From Candidatus Methanarcanum hacksteinii (GTDB taxonomy: Archaea; Thermoplasmatota; Thermoplasmata; Methanomassiliicoccales; Methanomethylophilaceae): a DNA stretch of 64,000 bases. The position numbers and the translations under genes are program-made. The number at the start of each line of letters is the position of its first letter. Within the stretch, counting starts at the first letter, position 1. Shown here one piece after another: positions 1 through 9,129 of the stretch. The notes beneath the pieces are model-generated. The model was not told where the DNA came from and ran no database searches. It worked only from the letters and a program-made list of their open reading frames with translations. The stretch lies in NCBI GenBank assembly GCA_006954405.1, contig LVVQ01000001.1:310001-374000 (forward strand). Direction: 5' to 3'.

Positions 1-863
1 TCCCGCTCACGGGATTGGCAGCAGAGGACGAGAATGTCGCAAAGCACGTCTCCTACAACATCGAGGTCACGACATTGAACAACGTCGCGGACATAAAGAC
101 CGATATCAACAACATGAGGTTGATCATCAGTCCGGATCCACGCAAGATGGATGACCGCGGTGTCACCGTAGAGGAGATCTATGACAGACTGAACAAGATC
201 AAGGTGCTTCGCGGCTTGATCACGATCGAAGGATTCGACCTTATAATCAAATCCGACGAATCATCATACAAGAAGCTCCAGCAGATCTATGACAGCACTA
301 AACAGGCCAAGATCAAAGGTATCGACGGTATCTCGAGGGCTATCATAGACAAGGATAAGAACACAGGTGCGTACTTCCTCGTGACAGAGGGTTCCAACCT
401 CAAAGAAGTGATGAAGGTGGAAGGCGTCGACAAGGAGAAGGTCATGACCAACAGCATATTGGAGGTCGCTGACGTTCTCGGAATCGAGGCAGCCAGGAAC
501 TCACTCATCAACGAGGCTCGTGACACACTGTCCGCAGCAGGTACCGTTGATATCAGACACATCATGCTCGTTGCAGACATGATGACCAATGACGGTTGCG
601 TCAAGGCCATCGGTAGACACGGAATCTCCGGAAGGAAGTCGAGTGTATTGGCAAGGGCAGCGTTCGAGATCACTACGCCGCACTTGTTGCGTGCAGCCAT
701 GAACGGAGAGGTCGATCACCTCGAAGGAGTGGCGGAGAACATCATCGTCGGTCAGCCGGTCACACTTGGTACCGGTGCCGTCAACCTGATCTACACACCT
801 AAAAAGAGTGAGAGACAGGACAAACCCGTTAACGAAATACCCAACATGGGGGATGAAGAATGA
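1..863 (+). CDS. rpoA2: DNA-directed RNA polymerase subunit A'' (C-terminal part)
   Basis: This is the C-terminal portion of archaeal RNA polymerase subunit A'', which continues upstream of the window; the reading frame is open to base 3 (residues PLTGLAAEDENV). Archaea split the beta'-like largest subunit into A' and A'', and A'' supplies part of the jaw and the end of the trigger loop. The visible tail has the family signature region around GRHGISGRKSSVLARAAFE and the end block GQPVTLGTGAVNL. The stop codon overlaps the ATG of L30e by four bases (ATGA), so the two are probably translationally coupled. The downstream L30e and NusA genes reproduce the usual euryarchaeal rpo cluster order. The identification is firm; the true start lies outside the window. 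Confidence 0.96.
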   Translation, partial: PLTGLAAEDENVAKHVSYNIEVTTLNNVADIKTDINNMRLIISPDPRKMDDRGVTVEEIYDRLNKIKVLRGLITIEGFDLIIKSDESSYKKLQQIYDSTKQAKIKGIDGISRAIIDKDKNTGAYFLVTEGSNLKEVMKVEGVDKEKVMTNSILEVADVLGIEAARNSLINEARDTLSAAGTVDIRHIMLVADMMTNDGCVKAIGRHGISGRKSSVLARAAFEITTPHLLRAAMNGEVDHLEGVAENIIVGQPVTLGTGAVNLIYTPKKSERQDKPVNEIPNMGDEE

Positions 864-1138
864 TAGACATAAGCAAAGCATTGAAAGCTGCGATCACAAC
901 AGGAGATGTTGCGTTCGGAGTAGACCAGACAGAGAAAGCAGTAAAGGCCGGAAAGGCACAGATGATCATCGTGTCCAAGAATTGCCCCAGCGAGATGCTG
1001 ACAGCAGCAGACGTAGGGGTCAAGGTCCACGTTTACGAGGGTAACAACATGGAGTTGGGAGCCCTCTGTGGTAAACCGTTCTCGGTATCCGCTCTCGCGG
1101 TCATCGACAAAGGTACTTCCAACATCTTAACGCTGTGA
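860..1138 (+). CDS. rpl30e: Large ribosomal subunit protein eL30 (L30e)
   Basis: The 92-residue product matches the full length of archaeal L30e, a small RNA-binding protein of the L7Ae/L30e fold found in the large subunit and encoded in the RNA polymerase cluster. Family-like features are the N-terminal DISKALKAAITTGDVAFG helix region and the central segment with IIVSKNCPSEM. The ATG overlaps the rpoA2 stop by four bases and nusA begins four bases after its stop, so rpoA2-L30e-nusA looks like one transcript. Start choice rests on this overlap. Confidence 0.95.
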   Translation: MIDISKALKAAITTGDVAFGVDQTEKAVKAGKAQMIIVSKNCPSEMLTAADVGVKVHVYEGNNMELGALCGKPFSVSALAVIDKGTSNILTL

Positions 1139-1142
1139 GAAC

Positions 1143-1571
1143 ATGTCAGCCGATATCGTACTTACCGAGGATACGCTCAGATACATCTCGTTATTTGAGG
1201 CCGTGACGAAGACGAATGTCATCGATTGCATGGAGACCGAGGACAAACTCGTTTACGTCGTGGAGAAAGGACAGGGGAACACCGCTGTCGGAAAGAAGGG
1301 TGAGCATGTGATCAAGCTCAAGGATCTTACCGGCAAGAACATCCAGGTCGTCGAATATTCGGACGATCCTGCACAGTTCGTGAAGAACGTGTTCCACATA
1401 TACGATCCCCAGAAGGTCGAGATCGAGCAACGTGGAAACATCACGCATGCGACGGTCACAGTGGATCCCAAGCTCAAGGGCAGGGCGATCGGAAAGGCTG
1501 GAAAGAACCTCCGTATCGCAAGGGACATCGTCAACAGACACCACGAGATCCAAAGCATCAGCGTTGACTGA
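1143..1571 (+). CDS. nusA: Archaeal NusA-like transcription termination/elongation factor
   Basis: The 142-residue protein is the short archaeal form of NusA: two consecutive KH RNA-binding domains without the N-terminal polymerase-binding and S1 domains of bacterial NusA. KH signatures are visible as GNTAVGKKGEHV (about residues 44-55) and GRAIGKAGKNLRIARDI (about residues 113-129), both with the GxxG loop. It lies directly after L30e, as in many Euryarchaeota. The S12/S7/EF genes that often follow are absent here; the next gene is a converging radical SAM gene, so the cluster is broken at this point. Confidence 0.93.
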   Translation: MSADIVLTEDTLRYISLFEAVTKTNVIDCMETEDKLVYVVEKGQGNTAVGKKGEHVIKLKDLTGKNIQVVEYSDDPAQFVKNVFHIYDPQKVEIEQRGNITHATVTVDPKLKGRAIGKAGKNLRIARDIVNRHHEIQSISVD

Positions 1572-1623
1572 TCGATCATCCCCACGGTCAGGGAATTCAA
1601 ACCTCTTACAATTCTTCTTATTT

Positions 1624-2682
1624 TCAGTTGAGCGGTATGCGCTCCACTTCCAATCTATCCGCAGTAGGATATTCTTCCGAGATGTAGCATTTGAACGGGA
1701 GTTCGTCTGCCAATTCCTCGACGATCCATGAGGCTATCTCGATCCTATTCCTCTCTGAATCAATAAAGATCAATTCGTCTGGCACATCATATTGGTCTTT
1801 CATGTATGCGTCGGTTGCATCCAGATCATCCGCATAGATCAATCCCTTCAATATCGTTCCATCCTCTGTGACGATATCATATTCCTTAGCGATGTGGTTG
1901 GCGCGTCTGATGAGCCTGTTGCGTAATTGGACACCGTCCTTGAACGATGAGGAACAGAAATGGATCGATATGTCGGGGTACTTCTCGATCATCCTCATCG
2001 CTGTTTGTTCTGAACCCAATATGGCTGATGAGGTCTCATCCTTCAGTTCGTACCCCATCTCATCCATCATATCCCAATTGCTCTCGGAGAATTCGAGCTC
2101 ATTCAGGTTGATGAATCTCACGCCGATGGAGCCCGCATAGGAGATGAGCGATGATAGCTCATCCTCATGATCAGGCAATGCTGGCACCTCCATCCCGACA
2201 TCGATATCCATCTTGGCAATCTCGGAGAGATCCGTATTCTCCAAGTTCTTCCAATTCTTGAGGGGTGGATGGAAACGTATCTCATCGAGTCCTGCTTCGA
2301 TGAGTTTGGAGATCTTCTCCACATCCATTGTGGAGGTGTAAAGGTGGATGTGATGGTCATCTCCGAAATGTTCCTTCAGCATCCTGATCGCATTGATCGT
2401 GCGATCGATGCAAAGCAAAGGATCTCCGCCTGTGATACCTGTGCCTGTGGCATCCATGGATTCGGCTTCTGAGATTATCTCGGATCTGTCCGATATCCTC
2501 ATCTCATTGGCATATATGACGTCCTTTCCCTTCTTTTCGAACGATACCGGACAGTAGAAACAGCCTGTGTTGCACCTTCCGGTGATGAACAGCACCATCT
2601 TACTTCCCTCGATGCAGTGTTCGCATCCCTTCGCCAATGTTCCGTTACATGCAGAACCGCATCCTTGACGCAATATGCCCAT
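1624..2682 (-). CDS. Radical SAM protein, archaeal family of unknown substrate
   Basis: About 352 residues. The radical SAM cluster motif CNTGCFYC (CxxxCxxC) lies near residue 38, preceded by extra cysteines (GCGSAC, GCEHC) that could bind a second Fe-S centre. The GGDPLL segment fits the SAM-binding GGE-type motif. The arrangement of N-terminal cysteines followed by VLFITGRCNTGCFYC resembles an uncharacterised archaeal group related to pyruvate formate-lyase activating enzymes (I recall it as COG2108, not verified here). I chose the ATG at 2682; an upstream in-frame GTG at 2721 would run almost to the pyrF start. The gene is divergent from pyrF and converges with nusA. Substrate unknown. Confidence 0.8.
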   Translation of the reverse strand: MGILRQGCGSACNGTLAKGCEHCIEGSKMVLFITGRCNTGCFYCPVSFEKKGKDVIYANEMRISDRSEIISEAESMDATGTGITGGDPLLCIDRTINAIRMLKEHFGDDHHIHLYTSTMDVEKISKLIEAGLDEIRFHPPLKNWKNLENTDLSEIAKMDIDVGMEVPALPDHEDELSSLISYAGSIGVRFINLNELEFSESNWDMMDEMGYELKDETSSAILGSEQTAMRMIEKYPDISIHFCSSSFKDGVQLRNRLIRRANHIAKEYDIVTEDGTILKGLIYADDLDATDAYMKDQYDVPDELIFIDSERNRIEIASWIVEELADELPFKCYISEEYPTADRLEVERIPLN

Positions 2683-2726
2683 GGTATCCGCATGGGTATT
2701 GGATTTTAATAACGTGTGCACGATGT

Positions 2727-3383
2727 ATGTCCGATCACATGAAGAAGGACAGCAGAATCGTGTTGGCTTTGGATGAGACTGACGGAGAGAAAGCCCTCTC
2801 CATCGTCAATCAGGTGGCGGATTATATCGATGCGGTCAAGATCAATTGGCCGTTGGTCCTGACCGAGGGCCCAGAGATGATAACCAAGTTATCCGAGATC
2901 ACCGACGTCATATGCGATTTCAAGGTCGCGGACATACCTAACACGGTCTCTCTCATTGTCAGCAATTCCGTGAAGAGGGGGGCTTCCGCAGTCATCGTAC
3001 ACGCATTCCCCGGAGAGGATTCGCTCCAAGAGGCAGTGAAGGCCGCAGGCGATGCTGAGATATACGCTGTGACCGAGATGAGCCACCCTGGAGGAAAGAC
3101 ATTCACTGCATTGCATGCGGAGGAGATGGCGATGATGGGCGTCAGATGCAATGTCGCAGGTTTCATCGCACCGGCCACTCGTCCTGAGCGTATCGCTGCG
3201 ATAAGGAAGATCATCGGCGACAGGAAGATACTCTCGCCAGGCGTAGGTGCTCAGGGAGGTTCCGCTTCATCCGCCATACAGGCTAGTGCGGACTATGTCA
3301 TAGTCGGCCGTGCGATCTACAAGGCCGATGACCCTAGGGCAGTTGCCGAGGGAATCTTCAAGGAGATAAAGGCTGTCCTCTGA
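2727..3383 (+). CDS. pyrF: Orotidine 5'-phosphate decarboxylase
   Basis: This TIM-barrel enzyme converts OMP to UMP, the last step of de novo pyrimidine synthesis. The catalytic D-K-x-x-D array is seen as DFKVADIPNT, the N-terminal strand ends in LALDET, and the phosphate-binding end SPGVGAQGGSASSA followed by VGRAIY is typical. The start at 2727 (MSDHMKK) or the ATG at 2739 (MKKDSRIV) is likely; a TATA-like TTTTAATAA about 20-30 bases before suggests a leaderless message. It is divergent from the radical SAM gene. Length (about 219 residues) matches archaeal PyrF. Confidence 0.95.
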   Translation: MSDHMKKDSRIVLALDETDGEKALSIVNQVADYIDAVKINWPLVLTEGPEMITKLSEITDVICDFKVADIPNTVSLIVSNSVKRGASAVIVHAFPGEDSLQEAVKAAGDAEIYAVTEMSHPGGKTFTALHAEEMAMMGVRCNVAGFIAPATRPERIAAIRKIIGDRKILSPGVGAQGGSASSAIQASADYVIVGRAIYKADDPRAVAEGIFKEIKAVL

Positions 3384-3427
3384 TGGCCCTCTCATATCTA
3401 TTTATTATTATATCGCGCGTGTCGCAA

Positions 3428-3445
3428 ACCTATTATATATAATTG
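3428..3445 (+). promoter_or_regulatory. Probable TATA promoter of aglB
   Basis: The stretch CCTATTATATATAATTG lies 40-55 bases before the aglB ATG in a 100-base gap after pyrF. It is the only strong archaeal TATA-box candidate there and predicts a transcript start around 3460-3465, giving a short leader. Inference from sequence only. Confidence 0.5.
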
Positions 3446-3483
3446 TCAATCGTCGCCCTATTCCACATAGCGGAGAATATAGA

Positions 3484-6400
3484 ATGCTAAAAATCGGCAA
3501 AAAAACGAGTGACTCTCAGGAGACTGAGAGTGTGTCCGCACCCAAGAATGGGGGCGGAAATTGGTTCAAGAAGAACCAGCACATCGTTGCCATTGGCGCC
3601 ATACTACTGATCGCATTTCTGATCAGGTTCATTGACGCTGCAGGACTATGCATAGGTAATGATTATGCGTTGTCAGGCGGAACGAGTGCTTCAGAACATC
3701 TGCACAGAATAACCAACATGCTCACTGGCGGAGCCATCTTCGGTCTCGACGGTGCTTTGAACTATCCGTTCGGTTCAGCTGATGCGAACCCCCCGCTCAT
3801 GGATCTCATCATGGGTGCATTCGCATTCATCCTGAATGCATGTGGAATGAGTGCATCCGCAGCAGCGGGCGCTTCACTTGCATGGGGTGCAGTGATATTC
3901 GGAACATTCGCAGTCATACCTGCATACCTCCTCGGAAAGGAGATCCTTGAGAGCAAGGTGGCAGGCTATCTCACCGCAGTATTCGTTGCATTGTGTCCTA
4001 TCGCAATCTCACAGACAGTGTTCTCCAACGGAACCGAGATCGGTTTCGTCATGTTCTTCACCCTGTTCATGTTCTATTTCCTCTTCAAAGGGATCAAAGC
4101 AATGGACAACGGGGAGTCAACAACGAAGTACATGGTGCTTACAGCTGTCTTCTCTGCAATAGTATCCTTCTCATGGATCGGCGCACGTTCGCTGTACGTC
4201 ACGATCATCCTGATGATGGTTGTCCAGCTTCTGATCGGCCGTTTCAAAGGAAGGGAACTCATGTCAACGGCGATCTACTATTCCGTGCCTGTTCTGGTCG
4301 GTACGTTGGTCGCTACGATATTCTATGCGATCAACGGGCTCCTCGTATCCGTATATCTCGGAACGCTCCTGATGGTCGTCATCAGCCTTGTCTTCTGTGT
4401 TCTCTTTGCAGCACTGAAGGAAGTGCCCTGGACGATCACCATACCTGCGTTCGTCGTCGGTGCGATCGTTCTCTTCGTCGCATTATCATTCATCGCACCT
4501 GGAATCTTCGGTGACATCGTCGGAGGAATCTCTGGATTCGTAGGAACGTATGCTACGCTCATATCGACCACACTTGGGTTCTCCACTGTCGCGACATATT
4601 TCGGTTTCGTCACGATGTGGTTCGGTCTCTGTATGGCCCTCTACAGGATCTACATCCTCCCCAAGAACATCGATTCCCGTGCATTCGTATCCATCTTGGT
4701 ATGGATGATCGTAGGCATGCTCTTCGCGATCACATCGAAAGACAACGCAGCCATATTCGCATGCACATACGCGGTCGGTTTCGCAGCGGTCATCATTTGG
4801 ATCTGCTCCAGGATCGACTTCAAATCATATTGGGCATCGATCAGGAATGCCGATCTCAGGACTGTGTGGAAGAAGATCATAAAACCCGCACCATTCCTCG
4901 CAGTGGTCGGCGCAGTCGTTCTCATACTCGTCCCCAACTGCATGTATGCATTGGATGCAGGGGTCGCTAACAACGATTCGTCCAACCCAGCATTCCAGGG
5001 CTCAGTCAACTATTTTGTCAAGACCAGTGATGATTACGCATACAACGACTTCTTCTCGCACTACAAGGACGTGGAAGGAAAGGGCGGACTCGTCACATGG
5101 TTGGATTATTCTGCTGACGCGGCGACATTCGGTAACTTCAATGTCGTCACAGACAACAGAGGTAACGGAACATCCGCAATGGCCAACATACTGTTGTCCA
5201 ACGGTTCTAACGGTTCAACGGTCGCAGCCATGCTCTACTATCTCGTCACATACGTAGGAGTGGATGAATGCAAGACGATCCTTGGTTCCAACTATGATGA
5301 GATCAAGAAAATCATAGAGAATCCCTCAGATTACAGAGAGGATGTCATAACGAACACCGACAGATACGGAATCGTTTCATCCAACATCTCTGATGAGAAT
5401 GTATCCTACCTCTCCGCAGTAGCATACCTCAGGGACAACAACACATCGTACGAGATCTCAGAGATGTACGACAAGCTCTCAGCACAGAGCGGAAAGGACA
5501 TAACATATGTCATGGCATCCGGAGAACTCATCCCCATCTCATATGGAAGTGAGACCACATTTATCGAGTTGGCGATGCTCAACGGTTATGCGTACAGTGT
5601 GATCAACGAGAAGAATTACAGCTACGTCTCCGTACCTCAATTCTACTCTGCAGGTTCACTCTTCACAAGCTACGCGGTCTATGACTTCACAGAGAGTCTC
5701 ACCAACACATTCCTCTGGAGAGCATACGTCGGTATGTCGCCTGCAGAGGCAGGATTCTCAGGCTCATACGCCTCAGTCTCCTACATCTCGGCATTGTCCC
5801 GTTCTGACGGTACATACAAAGCTGTGCCTGGTTACGGTCTCGCTAATTTTGAGGTCGACTACAGCACGTACTACGTCAGCTACAACGCCGCAGACGATGG
5901 AAGCGGCAAGTGGGAGAAGATGCTCTACACAGAGGCTATCGCACTTCAGGAGAAGGATGGCGGATTGATCAACTATCTCGCAGGATATCCTGTGATGATG
6001 AAGTACATCTCATCCAACTCCAAGAAGGTCAGCGGTACCGTCTCGATCTCCGGAGAGAAGGTCAGCGGCGTTCGTGTCGCAGCCTTCGACTCAGAGGGAG
6101 TTCAGCGCTATACAACATTCACAGACTCCAACGGAGAGTACACGATCGTTCTCCCCACACAGATGTTCGATGCGAACAGTGGTGCTAAGATTGTCTACTC
6201 AGTAGGTTCGAAGAACGTCACTGGAGGAACACAGATCAGGTCCGTCGATTACACAGGTCAGACGACAGTCGACATCACTGTGACGGATGTGACATCACTT
6301 TCAGGAAAGATCGTTACAGAGAATGTCAACGTTGAGAACTATCTCGTCGAGATGGTCGGAACCGCAAGCGGCAAACTCTACAATGGAATGGGCGAGACGG

Positions 6401-9129
6401 ATAAGGAATTCAAATTCTCCAACATCGTCCCTGATACGTACAACATCACGATCAAATCGATCGATGGAAAGATAACCTATGCCACAAAATCCTACACGAC
6501 CGCCATAGGGGCCAATGACGGTCTCAGCATCGATCTCGACAAGTCGAAGATCACACTCACAGTCAAGGATGAGGCAGGAAATCTTGTCAAGGACATCTCC
6601 GTCGGAATCAAATCAGGTTCGACGGTGTTCAAGGGAACGACCGATGAGAAAGGTGTCGCAACATTCTACGCATCCGCTGGAAAGTACACATATGAGGTCT
6701 TCACGAAAGGATATGTGACGATCACTGATTCAACACTTGATGTGGAGAAGAGCAAGGAGAAATCCGGTTCATTCTCTGTCGTCACGACCAAGGATGTCAA
6801 GGTGGAAGGAGCGAAATCCGGATTCATCTACGGCAACTCATACAACGGTTCATTCACTGACGGTGTCGCAAAACTCCCTGTCGGACTTGCTAACGAGGCA
6901 TCATACACCATCTACTCCGTCGATAAGGTCGGAGAAGGTGCAAAGGTCTCATGGGCAACCACCAACGGAAGCGATGTGACACTCACGCCTGTCAACGGTT
7001 ACGCCATCACAGGAAAACTGAAGTCAGGAAGCGATGGAGTGACAGGAAAGATCACATTCATCGCCGATGATGGAAAGAGAATCACAGTTTCCGCTGATTC
7101 GAACAACGGATACACAGCAATCCTCCCCGCAGGAACATATGATGTGTATGCCGAGAGCGGTTCGAAGATATCGATGGACAAGCTTGAGGTCAAGGAATCC
7201 GCGACAAAGGACTTCGAAGTCAAATCCGGTAAGACCATCTCAGGAAACGTCTACTGGTATTCATCCAGCTACAAGCTGCAGTTCGCTACCATTAAGATAG
7301 ACCTCACGATCGATGACAAGAAGAACACAGTCTACACATCGACCGATGCCAACGGAAAATACTCATACGTCATACCTACAGACGCTAAGTACAAGATCAC
7401 AGCGATGCTCGAGAAGGACGGTCAGTTCTACTTCGAGGATCCTGAGGACAAAGAGAAGAAGGTCTATGAGAAATCCCTTGGAGACAACGAGTCCGGTGAT
7501 TTCACCACGAAGGTCGACAAGATCACGATCGTCAACAAGAACGACTTCACGATAAAGGTGGAAGGAAAGGAGATCGAGAAGGACAAATCGCTCGAGTTCG
7601 ATTACAAGTCCACATCATTCTCCGTATCAGTTGATTACGCAACAGGATACTACTTCAGCGGAAACGTCTACATCTTGCCGACAGACAAGTATGAGATGAA
7701 AGTTGATGCGAAAGAGTACAAGTCTGTAACATTCACAGATGTCTCATCCACAGATGTGATATCGGTGACAGCTGCCGAGGATGGTAAGTACCACAAGGAC
7801 TCACAGAAGGACGGAAAGGCACTCTACTACTTCCAGGTCGGAGACAAGTACACAGTCAAGGTCACGGATGCTGACAAGAAGAAGATCGCATACCTCGCTC
7901 TCGATATCAACGGAGAGACGAAGGATGGAGAGAGTCTGAAGGTAGAACTCGCCGATTCCGCTAACATCAAAGGATATGTCGGTATCGGAGGAGACGGAAC
8001 CATAACATTCGATTCGAAGGACATCTACAAGTTCGATGTGAAATCCGGAAGGTATGACGTTGTCATGCCTGTAGGTGAACACTCGATCGCTGTCGATGTC
8101 ACTAACAACGATCACGTCTACAACGGCGCATTCAAGAAGGAATTCGCAGCTGGAAACAACGTCTTCAACATGGCAGTCCTCGGCGGAGAGTTGAAGGATG
8201 ATACAAGTGACGTCTCCATGAAACTCGACATCACCAAGATGAGCGAGATAACTGAGAACACTCAGAGAGCGAAGATAACGTTCAAGGCGGACATCACTGT
8301 CGCAGAAGGAAACAAGAGCACATACCTCCTCAGCGGAGGAAGTGATTGGTTCAATGTGACCTTCTACTCCGATGAGGGACTCACACAGCAGATCACATCT
8401 GTCAACGATAAGGCCACCATCTACGGAGAGGGTATGATCAAGGTCAGCAAGGTCGCATCATGCTCTGAGAACCTCTCGGTCATACTGAAGGATCTCAACG
8501 GCAAGGAAGTCTGCAAGGGCACCTTCACAGAGGAGAACTGGCAGAAGACCACACCTAAGGATGACTCCACGAAGGTCAACTATGGAAAGGACAAGGTCAA
8601 CGAGGCCGAGTACATGTACTCCATAGATGTCGTTAACGGTGACAACTTCAAGAAGACATTCAAGGCCAAGGTAACGGACACATTCGACCTCAGCAAGTAT
8701 GTGGTCACATTCCTCTATGGAGACAAGGTGTCCAAGGCCATCGACAACGATGGAAAGGCGATCGATGTGACGATGGAAGTCAATGGTTACTCCACACTCA
8801 CGGTCTACGTGAAGGTGACGTTGATCAACGGCGAATCCAGCGACATAAAGACCATGAAGGTCAACACAGAGATCAACTTCGTCGGCGACTACAAGGTCAC
8901 CACCGATGAGGAATCAGGCGTCACCATCACAGGAACCAATGCGAAGGTCGTGTCGGAACACCTTGACGCATTCGCTTCAGTGAAGCTTTCTGCAGATGGA
9001 AGGGGACTCATCAATGAGAAATCATCGATACCCGCATACGTGTGGATATTGGTGGCAGCGATCCTGGTGATGCTTGTCCTCATTGTCTGGCTCGGAATCA
9101 GAAGAGGGGTGTTCACACGCAAAAACTAA
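3484..9129 (+). CDS. aglB: Giant AglB/STT3 oligosaccharyltransferase with long C-terminal beta-domain extension
   Basis: The 1881-residue membrane protein is the likely catalytic oligosaccharyltransferase of archaeal N-glycosylation. Residues about 30-495 form the multi-pass STT3 membrane domain, with an early acidic loop (GNDYALSGG), NPPLMDL in the next loop and NGTEIG further on. The soluble catalytic motif normally reading WWDYG is WLDYS at residues 539-543, a notable departure. After about residue 850 comes roughly 1000 residues of beta-rich, carboxypeptidase-regulatory/Ig-like repeats (blocks such as TDSNGEYTIVLP, TDEKGVATFYA, TDANGKYSYVIP), then a last membrane helix near residue 1850 with a basic tail RRGVFTRKN. 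Usual STT3 length is 700-1000 residues. The stop falls next to an A5 run (see the following gene). Identification as STT3-like is good; activity with the altered motif is inferred. Confidence 0.88.
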   Translation: MLKIGKKTSDSQETESVSAPKNGGGNWFKKNQHIVAIGAILLIAFLIRFIDAAGLCIGNDYALSGGTSASEHLHRITNMLTGGAIFGLDGALNYPFGSADANPPLMDLIMGAFAFILNACGMSASAAAGASLAWGAVIFGTFAVIPAYLLGKEILESKVAGYLTAVFVALCPIAISQTVFSNGTEIGFVMFFTLFMFYFLFKGIKAMDNGESTTKYMVLTAVFSAIVSFSWIGARSLYVTIILMMVVQLLIGRFKGRELMSTAIYYSVPVLVGTLVATIFYAINGLLVSVYLGTLLMVVISLVFCVLFAALKEVPWTITIPAFVVGAIVLFVALSFIAPGIFGDIVGGISGFVGTYATLISTTLGFSTVATYFGFVTMWFGLCMALYRIYILPKNIDSRAFVSILVWMIVGMLFAITSKDNAAIFACTYAVGFAAVIIWICSRIDFKSYWASIRNADLRTVWKKIIKPAPFLAVVGAVVLILVPNCMYALDAGVANNDSSNPAFQGSVNYFVKTSDDYAYNDFFSHYKDVEGKGGLVTWLDYSADAATFGNFNVVTDNRGNGTSAMANILLSNGSNGSTVAAMLYYLVTYVGVDECKTILGSNYDEIKKIIENPSDYREDVITNTDRYGIVSSNISDENVSYLSAVAYLRDNNTSYEISEMYDKLSAQSGKDITYVMASGELIPISYGSETTFIELAMLNGYAYSVINEKNYSYVSVPQFYSAGSLFTSYAVYDFTESLTNTFLWRAYVGMSPAEAGFSGSYASVSYISALSRSDGTYKAVPGYGLANFEVDYSTYYVSYNAADDGSGKWEKMLYTEAIALQEKDGGLINYLAGYPVMMKYISSNSKKVSGTVSISGEKVSGVRVAAFDSEGVQRYTTFTDSNGEYTIVLPTQMFDANSGAKIVYSVGSKNVTGGTQIRSVDYTGQTTVDITVTDVTSLSGKIVTENVNVENYLVEMVGTASGKLYNGMGETDKEFKFSNIVPDTYNITIKSIDGKITYATKSYTTAIGANDGLSIDLDKSKITLTVKDEAGNLVKDISVGIKSGSTVFKGTTDEKGVATFYASAGKYTYEVFTKGYVTITDSTLDVEKSKEKSGSFSVVTTKDVKVEGAKSGFIYGNSYNGSFTDGVAKLPVGLANEASYTIYSVDKVGEGAKVSWATTNGSDVTLTPVNGYAITGKLKSGSDGVTGKITFIADDGKRITVSADSNNGYTAILPAGTYDVYAESGSKISMDKLEVKESATKDFEVKSGKTISGNVYWYSSSYKLQFATIKIDLTIDDKKNTVYTSTDANGKYSYVIPTDAKYKITAMLEKDGQFYFEDPEDKEKKVYEKSLGDNESGDFTTKVDKITIVNKNDFTIKVEGKEIEKDKSLEFDYKSTSFSVSVDYATGYYFSGNVYILPTDKYEMKVDAKEYKSVTFTDVSSTDVISVTAAEDGKYHKDSQKDGKALYYFQVGDKYTVKVTDADKKKIAYLALDINGETKDGESLKVELADSANIKGYVGIGGDGTITFDSKDIYKFDVKSGRYDVVMPVGEHSIAVDVTNNDHVYNGAFKKEFAAGNNVFNMAVLGGELKDDTSDVSMKLDITKMSEITENTQRAKITFKADITVAEGNKSTYLLSGGSDWFNVTFYSDEGLTQQITSVNDKATIYGEGMIKVSKVASCSENLSVILKDLNGKEVCKGTFTEENWQKTTPKDDSTKVNYGKDKVNEAEYMYSIDVVNGDNFKKTFKAKVTDTFDLSKYVVTFLYGDKVSKAIDNDGKAIDVTMEVNGYSTLTVYVKVTLINGESSDIKTMKVNTEINFVGDYKVTTDEESGVTITGTNAKVVSEHLDAFASVKLSADGRGLINEKSSIPAYVWILVAAILVMLVLIVWLGIRRGVFTRKN

